In this document: positions 1 through 9,702 of the stretch, one piece after another
Layout: every line of letters begins with the position of its first letter
Numbering within the stretch: position 1 is the stretch's first letter
Source: a candidate division WOR-3 bacterium
GTDB lineage: Bacteria > Hydrothermota > Tepidihabitantia > Tepidihabitantales > Tepidihabitantaceae
Direction: 5' to 3'
Length of the DNA stretch: 35,741 nt
Assembly: GCA_039801365.1 (NCBI GenBank)
Contig: JBDRUN010000015.1
Coordinates: forward strand, 1 to 35,741
Position numbers and translations under genes: made by a program
The notes under the pieces: generated by a model
What the model saw: the letters and a program-made list of their open reading frames with translations, nothing else
Told to the model about the DNA's origin: nothing
Databases searched by the model: none

Positions 1-112
1 CTGCGCTCGACCTTGACGAGTTGCTGGCGCTACGGGTATCATATGAAACGCGCAAGCGTCAGGCAGGGGGTCACGATGTGCCTTGGCCGGCCCAAAATGA
101 AGTACCAATGGC

Positions 113-140
113 TTGACAATAGTGACAACTTGTCTATACT
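113..140 (+). promoter_or_regulatory. sigma70-type promoter of rho operon
   Basis: The hexamer TTGACA at 113-118 is a perfect -35 box. After a 16-base spacer comes TATACT at 135-140, a five-of-six match to the -10 box. The pair lies about 175 bases upstream of the rho start and nothing coding is convincing in between. The vegetative sigma factor RpoD is itself encoded in this window. A weaker pair (TTGACG at 13-18, TATCAT at 37-42, 18-base spacer) lies further upstream and was not called. Confidence 0.7.
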
Positions 141-316
141 TGATGCGTCCAAGGGACAAGACCGACCGAGGGTAGCTTGTTCATTTCATTTGAGTTGACT
201 CGTCAGTGCAACGGCTCGGCTCGAGCGGAGAAGTCCTGGCGATTCTAGCCGAAATCTGAATAGCGTCGCGGCTCGCTGGCCGCTTGGATATTCGAAGGTA
301 ATCCAAAGGAGAGCGC
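141..316 (+). other. rho 5' leader
   Basis: About 175 bases lie between the predicted promoter and the rho ATG with no convincing gene. The leader holds a short hairpin (GCTCG 214-218, loop GCT, CGAGC 222-226) and ends in the ribosome binding site AAGGAG at 306-311. A long untranslated leader is expected where rho is autoregulated by attenuation, as known in Escherichia coli. That this leader does so is inference. Bases 1-112 hold nothing I can identify. Confidence 0.4.
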
Positions 317-1582
317 ATGACACAGGAAGAGCTCAAGCACAAGAAAATCGGCGAACTGTACGAGATCGCCGAACAGATGGGAATCCCGGATGCGCGTGAG
401 AAGCGCAAGCAGGGCGTCATCATGGCGATCATCAAGGCCGAGGCCAAGAAGATGAAGGATTCAGGTGAGGGGGTCACTGTCTCAGGCGTGCTTGAAATCC
501 TTGAAGAAGGCTTCGGCTTCCTCCGCTCACCTGACTACAGCTACCTGCCCTCCTCTGACGACATCTACATCTCGCCCTCCCAGATAAAGCGCTTCGGGCT
601 CAAGACCGGCGACACCATCGTTGGCGGCGCACGCCCGCCCAAGAACTCCGAGCGCTATTTTGCCCTCCTGCGAATCGACTCGGTCAACGGCGCTACGCTT
701 GAGGAAATGCGGCAGCGTGTCCCGTTCGATGCACTAACACCGCTCTACCCTTCTCAGCGCATCAACCTCGAAGTCGAGAAGGAAAACGACCTCTCCAAAC
801 GGGTCGTAAATCTATTCGTACCAATCGGCAAGGGCCAGCGTGGACTGATCGTCTCCCCCCCACGGGCCGGTAAGACCATCCTGCTGCAGAAGATTGCTAA
901 CAGCATCACTGCCAACCATCCGGAAATCACCCTCATTATCCTCCTGATTGACGAGCGACCCGAGGAAGTAACCGACATGGAACGCTCGGTCAATGCCGAG
1001 GTCATCAGCTCCACCTTTGACGAAGTGCCAGAGCGACACGTCCAAGTAGCAAATATGGTACTAGAGAAAGCCAAACGCCTTGTCGAGCAGCACCATGACG
1101 TCGTGATACTCCTTGACTCGATTACTCGGCTGTCCCGTGCGCACAATCTTGTTGTGCCGCATTCCGGTCGAACCCTGTCCGGCGGACTCGACTCGAATGC
1201 CCTACAGAAACCGAAGAAATTCTTCGGAGCCGCCCGCGCCGTCGAAGAAGGCGGTTCGTTGACAATCATCGCAACCGCGCTGGTCGAGACCGGCTCGCGT
1301 ATGGACGAGGTAATCTTCGAGGAATTCAAAGGTACCGGCAACATGGAGCTAATCCTCGACCGCAAGCTTGCCGACCGTCGCATCTTCCCGGCCATTGACC
1401 TGCAACGCTCCGGCACCCGCAAGGAAGAGCTGCTTCTGTCCGAGTTCGAACTCAACCGCATCTGGGTAATGCGTAAACTTCTGGCCGAGCTGAATCCGGT
1501 AGAAATGATGGAGTTCGTGCTTGACAAGATGCGGCTGACCCGCAACAATAAGGAGTTTCTGGAAGCAATGAGCGAGAAATAA
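317..1582 (+). CDS. rho: transcription termination factor Rho
   Basis: This is the hexameric RNA-dependent ATPase that releases RNA polymerase at Rho-dependent terminators. The 421-residue protein matches the usual bacterial length. Residues 1-48 form the N-terminal helical domain. Residues 53-125 are the cold-shock-like primary RNA-binding domain, with the GFGFLR motif at 65-70. The ATPase core has a Walker A motif (PPRAGKT near 180), a Walker B motif (VVILLDS) and the conserved R-loop region ([20 protein letters not shown]). The ATG is preceded by AAGGAG at 306-311, a good spacing. It is the first gene of a rho-rpmE-prfB unit; rpmE starts two bases after its stop. Confidence 0.97.
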   Translation: MTQEELKHKKIGELYEIAEQMGIPDAREKRKQGVIMAIIKAEAKKMKDSGEGVTVSGVLEILEEGFGFLRSPDYSYLPSSDDIYISPSQIKRFGLKTGDTIVGGARPPKNSERYFALLRIDSVNGATLEEMRQRVPFDALTPLYPSQRINLEVEKENDLSKRVVNLFVPIGKGQRGLIVSPPRAGKTILLQKIANSITANHPEITLIILLIDERPEEVTDMERSVNAEVISSTFDEVPERHVQVANMVLEKAKRLVEQHHDVVILLDSITRLSRAHNLVVPHSGRTLSGGLDSNALQKPKKFFGAARAVEEGGSLTIIATALVETGSRMDEVIFEEFKGTGNMELILDRKLADRRIFPAIDLQRSGTRKEELLLSEFELNRIWVMRKLLAELNPVEMMEFVLDKMRLTRNNKEFLEAMSEK

Positions 1583-1584
1583 CC

Positions 1585-1878
1585 ATGAAAGAAAAAATCC
1601 ACCCGAACTACGTGGACTGCGTTATCACCTGCGCTTGCGGCAATGTCGTAAAGACCCGCTCGACCAAACCCAAGCTGGATGTAGATATCTGCTCCGCCTG
1701 CCACCCGTTTTTCACCGGCAAGCGTAAGCTCGTTGACACTGCCGGCCGGGTTGAGAAATTCCGGCGCAAGTATGGCGAAGCCGTACCGGCAAAACGTCCG
1801 CGCCGGACCGCGGCACCCAAAGCCAAGGCACCGGAAGAGAAGATAGAGGCCAAGGAAGAAAAGCCGACCGTCAAGTAA
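1585..1878 (+). CDS. rpmE: 50S ribosomal protein L31, zinc-binding type
   Basis: This 97-residue protein is a large-subunit ribosomal protein. The first 65 or so residues match L31. It carries the four zinc ligands of the C+ form: Cys16, Cys18, Cys36 and Cys39, the last pair in CSACHPF. Residues 66-97 are a low-complexity tail of Ala, Pro, Lys and Glu that is longer than in typical L31 (about 70 residues). This tail looks lineage-specific. The start lies two bases after the rho stop, so translation is probably coupled. rpmE beside rho and a release factor gene is a common bacterial order. Confidence 0.95.
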   Translation: MKEKIHPNYVDCVITCACGNVVKTRSTKPKLDVDICSACHPFFTGKRKLVDTAGRVEKFRRKYGEAVPAKRPRRTAAPKAKAPEEKIEAKEEKPTVK

Positions 1879-1884
1879 CTAACC

Positions 1885-2983
1885 GTGGCCGAGCCGCTCC
1901 AGACCGTGGCCGACCGGCTGGCCAAGCTCAAGGAGTTCCTTTGAGCTTGACCGTCGGCGTTCCGAGCAGCAGAGCCTGACAACAGAAAGCAGCCATCCGG
2001 ACTTCTGGCAGAATCCGGCCCGGGCTCAGGAAGTAATGCGTCGCATTTCGTCTAACGCCGACATTATCGAACGGGTCGAACGCCTAGAACAAGACGTAAG
2101 AGATGCGGCTGAGCTCCAGGAACTCTTCCGGTCTGACGAAAACGTCTCGGCCGAACTTACCGCACATCTCGAAAGAGTCGCCCGCGAATTGAACGCGCTC
2201 GAAGAGCGGGCAATGTTCAATTCGCCTGAGGACGCCCGCGGAGCAATCGTCTCCTTCCACCCGGGTGCTGGCGGAGTTGATTCGTCAGACTGGGCTGAAA
2301 TGCTTTTCCGGATGTGCACACGTTACGCAGAGAACCAGGGTCTCTCCTGTCGCGTTCTTGACTTCCAGCCCGCAGAGGAGGCCGGTATCCGCGACGCCAC
2401 TGTCGAAGTTACCGGCCCGTATGCCTACGGGCTCCTCAAGTCCGAGGCCGGAGTTCACCGTCTCGTGCGCATCTCGCCCTTTGACGGCAACCAGCGACGT
2501 CACACAAGCTTTGCGGCGATTTCGGTCCTACCTGAAATCGAAGAAGTGGAAGTCGAAATCAATCCCAACGACCTGAAGATCGACACCTTTCGCGCCGGCG
2601 GCCACGGCGGCCAGAACGTCAACAAAGTCAGCTCCGCGGTCAGAATTACACATCTGCCAACCGGCATTACAGTCACCTGCCAGAACGAACGCTCCCAGTT
2701 TCAGAACCGGCAAAACGCCCTGAAGATTCTCCGCGCCCGGCTCTATGATCGTCTGAAGCAGGAGCAGGATGAAAAACGCCGCAAGTTCGAAGAAGCCAAG
2801 ACTGAAATCGCCTGGGGTCACCAGATCCGCTCATACGTGTTCTTCCCCTATCAGCTAGTGAAGGACCACCGTACTGGCGTGGAAACCCACGACGTCGAGG
2901 CGGTAATGAATGGACATATCGAACAATTCGTTCACGCATTTCTAACACAGATACCGCGCCGACAGACCGGGGTCGAATGTTAG
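1885..2983 (+). CDS. prfB: peptide chain release factor 2, made by programmed +1 frameshift
   Basis: RF2 recognises UGA and UAA stop codons and triggers peptide release. The simple open frame starts only at 2036, but homology continues upstream. Frame zero opens at GTG 1885 and runs 19 codons to TGA at 1942-1944. A +1 shift at CTT-T then continues from GAG 1943 to the stop at 2983. The joined product (1885-1941 plus 1943-2983) is 365 residues, the usual RF2 length, and restores the N-terminal motif HPDFWQNPARAQEVM. RF2 identity rests on the stop-codon recognition tripeptide SPF (in RISPFDG), not the PAT/PVT of RF1, and on the catalytic GGQ loop (GGHGGQN). The GTG lacks a strong ribosome binding site and lies six bases after rpmE, so coupling is likely. 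Confidence 0.93.
1930..1944 (+). promoter_or_regulatory. prfB programmed +1 frameshift site
   Basis: The site reads AAGGAG (1930-1935), TTC, then CTT TGA (1939-1944). This is the RF2 autoregulatory signal: an internal Shine-Dalgarno-like stretch, a three-base spacer, and a CUU slippery codon before an in-frame UGA. The spacing equals that of the Escherichia coli prfB site (AGGGGG TAT CTT TGA). The base after TGA is G here instead of C. A second frame-zero TGA follows at 1948-1950. Low RF2 makes ribosomes pause at UGA and slip forward, which produces more RF2. Confidence 0.92.
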
Positions 2984-3046
2984 ATGCCTGTCGGACAGTA
3001 GTAGGGTGACAACGAAGGATGGCTGACCAGGCCCGAAAATCTTCAC

Positions 3047-3077
3047 TTGACAAGACACCCTAGATGTGTATTACAAT
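3047..3077 (+). promoter_or_regulatory. promoter of the ferredoxin gene
   Basis: A perfect TTGACA at 3047-3052 is followed by TATTACAAT at 3069-3077, in which TACAAT at 3072-3077 resembles a -10 box. The spacing to TACAAT is 19 bases, a little long; TATTAC (3069-3074) would give 16. It lies after the prfB stop and about 50 bases before the ferredoxin start, so this small gene is probably transcribed independently. Confidence 0.45.
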
Positions 3078-3127
3078 GCCCGAATCCTGAGATGATCAGA
3101 GAGGAAAGCTAACCAACAGGAGGAAAC

Positions 3128-3316
3128 GTGAGAGTGACGATTGACCAGGAACTGTGCACCGGCTGCGAGCTGTGCGTCGGAACCTGTCCGGACCTGTTTG
3201 AGATAGCCGAAGAGACCGCAAGACCCAAGGTCGACATTGTGCCGGAAGGCGCAGAAGAGTGCGCTCGCCAGGCGGCCGAGGACTGTCCGGTTTCGGCCAT
3301 CAAACTCGAAGAATAA
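3128..3316 (+). CDS. 4Fe-4S ferredoxin, mono-cluster type
   Basis: This is a 62-residue soluble electron carrier. Cys10, Cys13, Cys16 and Cys53 (CTGCELC and DCP) are placed to ligate one 4Fe-4S cluster. Two further cysteines, Cys20 and Cys45, sit where Thermotoga maritima ferredoxin forms a disulfide. Length and cysteine layout match that family closely. The GTG start at 3128 follows AGGAGG at 3118-3123 by four bases; a second GTG at 3134 would have ten-base spacing and is an alternative. The gene stands alone between prfB and the convergent hflX, with its own predicted promoter. No redox partner is encoded nearby, so its specific donor or acceptor is unknown. Confidence 0.93.
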   Translation: MRVTIDQELCTGCELCVGTCPDLFEIAEETARPKVDIVPEGAEECARQAAEDCPVSAIKLEE

Positions 3317-3367
3317 CAGAACGCGGACGAACATCTTCTACCTCCTCAACCCAGAGCGGCGATAGAC

Positions 3368-3430
3368 GTAGCCGGGAGCTTGCTCCGTACTATCGGGGCG
3401 GCGATGCCAATCCCGCTACAGCGTGACGCT
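3368..3430. repeat. nested inverted repeats in convergent intergenic gap
   Basis: Between the convergent ferredoxin and hflX genes lies a densely self-complementary stretch. An outer stem pairs GTAGC(C)GGGA at 3368-3377, with one bulged C, with TCCCGCTAC at 3411-3419. Inside are GGAGC-TT-GCTCC (3375-3386, competing with the outer stem) and ATCG...CGAT (3392-3404). Next to it is AGCG-TGA-CGCT at 3420-3430, which overlaps the last bases of hflX. There is no T-tract, so an ordinary intrinsic terminator is doubtful. It could be a REP-like palindromic element or a two-way 3' end barrier. Confidence 0.4.
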
Positions 3431-4763
3431 AGCGGCGGCGGATGGCCGCATCTAGAGCCTTACGTGCCCGTCCCAGCGCAGCCTCGAATCCACTGACCAC
3501 TAGTCGCCGCTTACCGTCAAGAGCTTCTTCTCTAAGCACCCGGCCCGAATCACGCACGAGACTAATAAGGTCCCAGCGCGTGTCCGGAATTGTGAAAGTG
3601 CGCGTCCTCATTTGGCGCCGAACTCTACCCAGCAGTTCACGCTTGAGTTCCTGGATGCCGAGACCGGTCTTACCCGAAACAAACTGGGCCCCGGCATAGT
3701 TGCGCCTGAGCCGATCCAGCACTGCGTCATCAAACACCCGGTCCACCTTTGAAAAAACAACCAGCACCGGCTTATCCTTCGCACCGACTTCGGCTAGAGT
3801 ATCGTTTACCGCATCAATCTGTCTTTCCAGGTGTTCCTCGGTCGCATCTGCGACGTGGAGTAGCAGGTCAGCCTCGCGGACTTCGGCGAGCGTCGAACGA
3901 AAGCTTGCAACGAGCTGATGCGGCAGGCTGCGTATGAATCCGACAGTATCGGTGAGTACCACTCGAACGTGCGGATCAAGGTCTAGTGGCTTGGTGTTTG
4001 GGTCCAGCGTTGCAAACAGACGGTTCGATACCATTACACCAGCGTTGGTGAGCTGATTGAACAACGTTGACTTGCCGGCATTGGTGTACCCGACAAGCAC
4101 AACCTGGAACAGTTCCTGCCGCCGCCGGCGCTGGGTCTCCCGCTCTCGATCTATCCGACTAAGAGAATGACGAAGACTAGCGATGCGGTGCCTGATGCGG
4201 CGTCGGTCAACCTCAAGCTGCGTCTCGCCGGGGCCACGCGCACCGATGCCGCCTTTGATGCCGCCGAGCCGCGACATCTCGGCCCCGAATCCTGTCAATC
4301 GGCTCTGCCGGTACTCAAGTTGAGCAAGCTCAACCTGGATCTTCGCCTCCGCGGTTCGGGCATGAATTGCGAAAATATCAAGGATCAGAGCAGTACGGTC
4401 AACAACCCTGACCCCAACTGCAGCCTCAAGGTTGCGCTGCTGGGTCGGGGTGAGTTCATCGTCGAATATCAGGAGGTCAATTAAGTGCTGCCGGCACAGC
4501 TGTCTCAGTTGCTCGACCATGCCGCTACCCACGAACGTAGCCGGGTCTGGCCTGGGCCTTACCTGAACTAGCTTTTCCACCACGATGCCGCCAGCCGTCC
4601 GCGCCAGCGCGGACAATTCCTCAAGCGAGTCCACCTTGGCCCAACGGAGCTTGCTTGAAGTCGCAAGTCCGATCAGAAGTGCACGGTTCACAAACGACGT
4701 CTGCTCGTCGGTCACACTGGCAGCAGGCCAGCGTGCCTCCCGTCTATCTAGATTTCCTGTCAT
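3429..4763 (-). CDS. hflX: ribosome-associated GTPase HflX
   Basis: HflX is a GTPase that binds the 50S subunit and splits stalled ribosomes under stress. The 444-residue protein has the N-terminal HflX nucleotide-binding region (around 27-190, with the Gly-rich GGIKGGIGARGPGETQLE), a basic coiled-coil linker (about 190-215), and the G domain. The G domain has G1 GYTNAGKST near 222-231, G3 DTVGFI and G4 SKVD, a variant of NKxD. The start is three bases after the stop of the upstream phosphatidyltransferase gene and no strong ribosome binding site is seen, so coupling is likely. The first 26 residues are not conserved and a later start is possible. It is the last gene of the long minus-strand unit. 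Confidence 0.95.
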   Translation of the reverse strand: MTGNLDRREARWPAASVTDEQTSFVNRALLIGLATSSKLRWAKVDSLEELSALARTAGGIVVEKLVQVRPRPDPATFVGSGMVEQLRQLCRQHLIDLLIFDDELTPTQQRNLEAAVGVRVVDRTALILDIFAIHARTAEAKIQVELAQLEYRQSRLTGFGAEMSRLGGIKGGIGARGPGETQLEVDRRRIRHRIASLRHSLSRIDRERETQRRRRQELFQVVLVGYTNAGKSTLFNQLTNAGVMVSNRLFATLDPNTKPLDLDPHVRVVLTDTVGFIRSLPHQLVASFRSTLAEVREADLLLHVADATEEHLERQIDAVNDTLAEVGAKDKPVLVVFSKVDRVFDDAVLDRLRRNYAGAQFVSGKTGLGIQELKRELLGRVRRQMRTRTFTIPDTRWDLISLVRDSGRVLREEALDGKRRLVVSGFEAALGRARKALDAAIRRR

Positions 4764-4766
4764 CGG

Positions 4767-5357
4767 CTAACAATCGTGAGGTCTTGCCTGACCCAGGACA
4801 TGCACAAGGCGGTGGATGACGGTACCAAAGCTCCCAGCAGCAATCACTGCAAGGGCAAGTGGAGTCCAGGTCCGCCCAAGTATGAACAGCCCGAATAGGA
4901 GCACTAACACCCTCACCGGCCGCTCGAACCAACCGACCCGACACTCGTACCCTGCCCCTTCAGCTCGGGCGCGAACATAGCTGACCATGAACGAACACAC
5001 AAGAGCGAAGAGTACGACAAGCGCGTACCACCTGTTCACACTCTGGTAGTACCAGAAGAGACCAATGAATGCAACAAGCTCACCGAACCGGTCCACCACC
5101 GAGTCAAGGAAGGCGCCACTGCTTGTAGCCCGTCCGGTCAGCCGCGACAGTCCACCGTCCAGGGTGTCGCACAGACCAACCAGAGCGAGAAGAATACCGG
5201 CCCAGACAAATCGGCCCAAAGCAAGCAGCACGCTGGCGCCAAGGGCCAAGGGAACAGCAGCGAGCGTCACGGCGCAGGGCGTAACCCGGGCTGTAACCAG
5301 AAGGTTTACGAGCGGCCGCAGCAGCCTTCTTCCCCGGCGCTTACTCTCTTCCTTCAC
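4767..5357 (-). CDS. CDP-alcohol phosphatidyltransferase
   Basis: This is a membrane enzyme that transfers a phosphatidyl group from a CDP-lipid to an alcohol acceptor, as in phospholipid head-group synthesis. In the 196-residue protein, Asp64, Asp67-Gly68, Arg72, Gly81, Asp85 and Asp89 fit the family signature DxxDGxxAR-x8-GxxxDxxxD, with Ser in place of Ala before Arg. Several hydrophobic segments surround it. The N-terminus is rich in Lys and Arg. The acceptor (glycerol phosphate, inositol phosphate or other) cannot be told from the motif, so no symbol is given. The start is GTG and overlaps the end of rsmI by 17 bases; the next gene, hflX, starts three bases after its stop. Confidence 0.88.
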   Translation of the reverse strand: MKEESKRRGRRLLRPLVNLLVTARVTPCAVTLAAVPLALGASVLLALGRFVWAGILLALVGLCDTLDGGLSRLTGRATSSGAFLDSVVDRFGELVAFIGLFWYYQSVNRWYALVVLFALVCSFMVSYVRARAEGAGYECRVGWFERPVRVLVLLFGLFILGRTWTPLALAVIAAGSFGTVIHRLVHVLGQARPHDC

Positions 5358-6213
5358 AGTTTGTCAAGCTGCCTAGACACTCACCAGTCTCGGACCGGCT
5401 TTCCTCAACTTGCTCCGAGTCATGTCCGGTCTGAGATTCGTCTTCCTTCCCGTCCTTCTCCTGCTCGTCTTGACCGCTTTCAGCACCCGCAACCACAACC
5501 ACAGTCTCGCCCTTGAGCTCGCGATCTGCAAACCTAGCGAGAACATCGCTCAGCGTCCCGCGGACAACCTCCTCAAACTTCTTCGTCAACTCTCGACCTA
5601 CCACCACTCTGCGCTCACCCCACAACTCACGCATTTCGGCAAGAAGCCGCGCCAGCCGGCGGGGTGACTCGTAGAATACCATCGTCCGCTGTTCGTTCTT
5701 AAGACCTGCAAGCCGTTTACGACGCCGACCTTCCCGTTTGGGCAAGAAACCTTCAAATGCAAATCGGTCCGACGGCAGACCGGAAACAACAAGTGCTGCA
5801 AGGATAGCCGACGCACCGGGCACCGCAACTACCCGCAAACCTTTCTCAATTGCAGCGCGAATCAGATAGAACCCGGGGTCAGATATGCCCGGGGTACCTG
5901 CGTCGGTGACCAGTGCTACCCGCTTGCCCTGCACAATCATTTCCAGAACTTCCGGCGTCCGGCTCAGCTTGTTGTACTCATGATAGGAAACCAATCTGGC
6001 TTTCACACCGAAGTGGCCCAATAGGAGTCCGGTGCGCCGTGTGTCCTCACAGGCGACCGCGTCCACCCAGGCCAGCACGTCGAGCGCTCGCAGTGTCATA
6101 TCACCGAGATTGCCGATTGGTGTCGAAACCACGTAGAGACCAGGTTCAAGAGAACCTTGGCCTACAGCGCTTCCGCTGGAACGCAGCGGCCGCTTATTGC
6201 CGCTTCGGCTCAT
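5341..6213 (-). CDS. rsmI: 16S rRNA (cytidine-1402-2'-O)-methyltransferase RsmI
   Basis: RsmI methylates the ribose of C1402 in the ribosomal P site, using SAM. The 290-residue protein has the tetrapyrrole-methylase-like fold, with [15 protein letters not shown] near 29-43, [21 protein letters not shown] and VPGASA, all characteristic of RsmI. After about residue 245 the family domain ends. The remaining tail of some 45 residues is acidic and low in complexity (many Glu, Asp, Gln, Ser) and looks like a lineage-specific addition. The ATG at 6213 overlaps the rpoD stop as ATGA, implying translational coupling. Confidence 0.95.
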   Translation of the reverse strand: MSRSGNKRPLRSSGSAVGQGSLEPGLYVVSTPIGNLGDMTLRALDVLAWVDAVACEDTRRTGLLLGHFGVKARLVSYHEYNKLSRTPEVLEMIVQGKRVALVTDAGTPGISDPGFYLIRAAIEKGLRVVAVPGASAILAALVVSGLPSDRFAFEGFLPKREGRRRKRLAGLKNEQRTMVFYESPRRLARLLAEMRELWGERRVVVGRELTKKFEEVVRGTLSDVLARFADRELKGETVVVVAGAESGQDEQEKDGKEDESQTGHDSEQVEESRSETGECLGSLTNCEGRE

Positions 6214-8030
6214 TTCAGAAGATCACGCAGCGCTTCGAACTTGCGCAGCCGCACCGGGTGTCGCAGTTTCTTCAGCGCCTTGGCCTCAATCTGTCGCACA
6301 CGCTCGCGGGTGATATTGAATATCTGACCGACTTCCTCGAGTGTTCGCGGGCAACCGTCGCCCAAGCCGAAACGCAAACGCAGCACCTTCTCCTCTCGCT
6401 TGGTCAGGACCTTGAGTGCGCTTTCAAGCTTCTCGGCCAGTAGTGACACGCCTGCCGCATGAGATGGCGAAGCGGTCTTTTCATCGCAGATGAAATCACC
6501 AATGAAACTTGACTCGTCATCATCCACCGGCTTGTCCAACGAGACACCGAACTGCGATATCCTAGTCAACGCCTCAATCTTGTCCTTGGGCGTTGACAGC
6601 CGCTGGGCCAGCTCCGCAACCGACGCCTCACGGCCGTGTTCCTGCATGAACTTACGCTGAATCTTGCCCACCTTGTTGATAGCATCAATAATGTGAGCCG
6701 GCACTCGCACAGTGCGGGACTGATCCGCTATTGCCCGGGTTATTGCCTGCTTTATCCACCACGTCGCATAGGTAGAAAACTTGAACCCCTTGCGGTAGTT
6801 GAACTTCTCGACTGCCTTGATGAGACCGACGTTACCTTCTTCCAGAAGGTCGGCAAACTCAAGACCCCGATTGACATACCGCTTGGCGATCGAGATCACC
6901 AGACGAACATTGCCCTCGATCATCTTGTCGCGGGCCGCAATTATTCTCTTTTCGCACCGAGCCATCTCCTCAAGATTTCTTCTAATTTCTGGTATGCTAC
7001 AGCCTAGAAACACCTGTTCCTGCTTGAGTTGCGCCCGCAGTTGCTTGACTTCATCGGCGCTGCGTCCTTCGGCCCTTGCCCGCTGAATCTTCTCGTGACA
7101 CTCAAGCGCCCGCCGTGCAGCATCTTTGAACTGGCCGATGAAGACGTTGATAAGTTGATGCTGAAGTGCGAGTTTCTTGATCCAGTTTACAACCCTCTGC
7201 CGCGCCTCCTCGACCTTGAACCTTGTCCTGCGTCCCGGTCGCTTACTACCCCGCTCGATGCTATCAATCCAGTCGGCCTCGCGGCGAATCCGGTGAATGA
7301 TCGAAACGAACCGCTGCCGGTCACGGGAAAGCGCCTTCTGGTCAAACAGGCATTCGAACTCGACGCGTGCAACTTGGTCGAGTGATTTGGTGCCGTCCTC
7401 AATTGCTGCGCACTCATTGACCAGTTGACGCATAATCGCTACCGGCCGGAACAGAAACTCGATTATACTGTCGTACCCCTCCTCCATTTCACGGGAGTAG
7501 TATATCTCCTCCTCCCTCGTCAGCAGCGGCAGCTTGGACAGCTCCCGGAAATAGGACTTGGTCGGGTCCTCGGTGCGCTGGATAACCGGCCTTGGGCCTC
7601 GGCGCATCACTGGCAACTCTTCTTCCCGGCTCTCCGTTACCCTGATGCCATCCCTGGCCAGCTCAGTAATGAGTTCATCAAGCTGTCGTGAAGATGTCAG
7701 TACCTCGTCAGGCAGCAAGTCATCAAGTTCCTCGTAGGTGATGCGTTTGTCTTGGGCTGCCTTCTGGTAAACTGACTCCAGCCACCCCACGCGCTTTAGC
7801 CGGGCCTCTCGGGTCGCTTCGGTCACAAGCTCCTGTTCCTCGTTCTCGGTTGCGGGTGGCAGTTGCTCATCCATGTACGACTTCAACTTGACCTCAGAGC
7901 CGTCGTCTCGGCCGCAAGGATATCCGGTTCGACTCGCCCGCGGCTTGGCACGGGTCCGGAACGGAGAGCCTGCAGACCCTATTTTCCTTTTTGCTGACGT
8001 TTTCTTCCGTTCTTTCCTTCTGTCGCTCAT
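6210..8030 (-). CDS. rpoD: RNA polymerase primary sigma factor RpoD
   Basis: This is the housekeeping sigma factor, 606 residues. Region 1.2 is seen at [21 protein letters not shown]. Region 2 contains [19 protein letters not shown] and the melting and -10 recognition stretch [17 protein letters not shown]. Region 4 ends with the helix-turn-helix [21 protein letters not shown] long basic and acidic non-conserved segment separates regions 1.2 and 2. The N-terminal 50 residues are very basic and not typical; Met53 is an alternative start. The ATG at 8030 is preferred because it overlaps the dnaG stop as ATGA and has AAAGGAG at 8040-8046, nine bases upstream. The rpsU-dnaG-rpoD order is the classic macromolecular synthesis cluster, here with mutS2 between rpsU and dnaG. 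Confidence 0.96.
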   Translation of the reverse strand: MSDRRKERKKTSAKRKIGSAGSPFRTRAKPRASRTGYPCGRDDGSEVKLKSYMDEQLPPATENEEQELVTEATREARLKRVGWLESVYQKAAQDKRITYEELDDLLPDEVLTSSRQLDELITELARDGIRVTESREEELPVMRRGPRPVIQRTEDPTKSYFRELSKLPLLTREEEIYYSREMEEGYDSIIEFLFRPVAIMRQLVNECAAIEDGTKSLDQVARVEFECLFDQKALSRDRQRFVSIIHRIRREADWIDSIERGSKRPGRRTRFKVEEARQRVVNWIKKLALQHQLINVFIGQFKDAARRALECHEKIQRARAEGRSADEVKQLRAQLKQEQVFLGCSIPEIRRNLEEMARCEKRIIAARDKMIEGNVRLVISIAKRYVNRGLEFADLLEEGNVGLIKAVEKFNYRKGFKFSTYATWWIKQAITRAIADQSRTVRVPAHIIDAINKVGKIQRKFMQEHGREASVAELAQRLSTPKDKIEALTRISQFGVSLDKPVDDDESSFIGDFICDEKTASPSHAAGVSLLAEKLESALKVLTKREEKVLRLRFGLGDGCPRTLEEVGQIFNITRERVRQIEAKALKKLRHPVRLRKFEALRDLLK

Positions 8031-9694
8031 TTGCTGGCACTCCTTTCACGTGCGACCCCGCCGAGAAGTTCGCTTCGCTCCCGACTGAGCATCTCGGCCT
8101 CGCGTTCGTTGCCCGCTTCGTAGGCCGCAACAATCCGACGGTGCAGCCAGGCCGCCCGGAGCCGGCGTACTCGCTTTTCGAACTCATCCGGGTCAGGCAG
8201 CAGACGCTCAACAAACGTCCATCCTGCCAGTCTTCTTCTCGTATCTTCATCGCTGATCTTGTCTAGCAGCAGTGCCGGACCAAATCCCGGCTCGTCGCAG
8301 TGCTCGGCCACCAGCGCAGCCACAGCCCGCAGGCGTTCATCGGCCAACACCTCGGCAACGCAGAAATCCCGTACCACGCGAGCGAGGTTTGCATCCTGAA
8401 CCGCAACCGCAAGCACTTTCTCCTCGATCGCATCAGTACCAGGTACTCTTGGCCGTGCCGCTGGTAGCTCGGCTGCGTCTGCAAGCAGTACTTCCTTAGT
8501 GACCCTCAAGCGGGCGGCCACCTCGTTGGCGTAGAGCTCTCTTGTTGCCGGGTCTCCGATGAGCCGCAGCAGAGCAACCAGCTCCCGCAACGCCGCCCGT
8601 TCGTCCGTTACAGTACGGAGTTTCCTGCCTTCAAGCACAAAATCCACGAATCCCCGGGCCTGGCTAACAAGCAACCGGAAAGCATCCACACCCTCCTTGC
8701 GCACGTAGGCATCAGGGTCGACGCCGTCTGGCAGCAATACAAACTGAGGGTCAAGCCCGCAACGCAGCACTGTCTCGAGTGTCCGACGGGCTGCCTTGCG
8801 ACCAGCCGCATCGCCGTCGAAGCAAACGATGACGCTGCGGTTGTATCGGGCAAGCAAGAGTGCCTGACTCATAGTCAGCGCTGTGCCAAGCGGAGCGACT
8901 ACGTTATTGATGCCATTCTCTACAAGCGTCAGCAAGTCGAAATTACCCTCGACCAGAATCGGTGGTTCCTCACGCATGTACCCTTTGGCCTGAAATGCCC
9001 CATATAGAACATAGCCCTTGCGGAAAATCTCGGTGTCGGGCGAGTTGAGGTACTTAGGTTCTTCGTCACCCAGTACCCGGCCGCCAAAGCCTACAACTTT
9101 GCCCGACATCGAGAAGATCGGGAATATCAGTCGGTCATAGAAATAGTCCGTAATGCCCGCCTCCCGCTTCACCAGCAGCCCGGCCCGCAGAAGCCCTTCC
9201 TCAGGCCAGGACCTCCGGCGTGCCTCCCCACGCAGCCGGTTGCCGGCTGGCGCGAAGCCGAGCCGGAATCGCTTGACCGTACCAGGTGTGAGACCTCGGC
9301 GTTCCACGTAGGCCATAGCACGCTCGGACGTTGCGAGCTGTCGCTCAAAATACTGCGTGACCTGCTCGCAGATTTCATACATCGGCCGGTTCGGACCTGC
9401 CGCCTCCTCAACAACCTCAATGCCAAGGCGGTTTGCCAAGAACCTCACCGCTTCTGGAAAAGCCAGTTTCTCATGTGCCATCACGAACCCGACTGCATTA
9501 CCGCCGGCTCCACACCCGAAACAATGATAGGTCTGGCGGTCCGGGCTGACATAGAACGAGGGACTGCGGTCTGGATGAAATGGACAGAGCCCACGGAAGT
9601 TACGGCCAACCCTTTTCAAAGGCAGATAGGAACCAATAAGCTCCACAATATCGGTTTCGGCTCGCACGCGTTCAACAGTTTCAGGCTTTATCAT
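8027..9694 (-). CDS. dnaG: DNA primase DnaG
   Basis: Primase makes RNA primers for lagging-strand replication. The 555-residue protein has the N-terminal CHC2 zinc finger (Cys37, His40, Cys58, Cys61). The primase core carries the TOPRIM motifs VEGNFD (catalytic Glu) and FDGDAAG (metal-binding Asp pair). The C-terminal part from about 430 is poorly conserved and would be the helicase-binding region. The start lies eight bases downstream of the mutS2 stop. Its stop overlaps the rpoD start as ATGA. Confidence 0.96.
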   Translation of the reverse strand: MIKPETVERVRAETDIVELIGSYLPLKRVGRNFRGLCPFHPDRSPSFYVSPDRQTYHCFGCGAGGNAVGFVMAHEKLAFPEAVRFLANRLGIEVVEEAAGPNRPMYEICEQVTQYFERQLATSERAMAYVERRGLTPGTVKRFRLGFAPAGNRLRGEARRRSWPEEGLLRAGLLVKREAGITDYFYDRLIFPIFSMSGKVVGFGGRVLGDEEPKYLNSPDTEIFRKGYVLYGAFQAKGYMREEPPILVEGNFDLLTLVENGINNVVAPLGTALTMSQALLLARYNRSVIVCFDGDAAGRKAARRTLETVLRCGLDPQFVLLPDGVDPDAYVRKEGVDAFRLLVSQARGFVDFVLEGRKLRTVTDERAALRELVALLRLIGDPATRELYANEVAARLRVTKEVLLADAAELPAARPRVPGTDAIEEKVLAVAVQDANLARVVRDFCVAEVLADERLRAVAALVAEHCDEPGFGPALLLDKISDEDTRRRLAGWTFVERLLPDPDEFEKRVRRLRAAWLHRRIVAAYEAGNEREAEMLSRERSELLGGVARERSASK

Positions 9695-9702
9695 CCTAGT
9701 TC

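Noticed and set aside
13-198. 61-residue plus-strand frame at the window start
   Set aside because: It runs through the rho promoter and has no protein features.
754-1704. 316-residue open frame antisense to rho
   Set aside because: It is the mirror of a high-GC coding gene, has no recognisable motif, and runs through the conserved rho and rpmE frames.
2036-2983. Release factor starting at ATG 2036, or being prfA
   Set aside because: Homology continues upstream through a frameshift, and the SPF motif marks RF2, not RF1.
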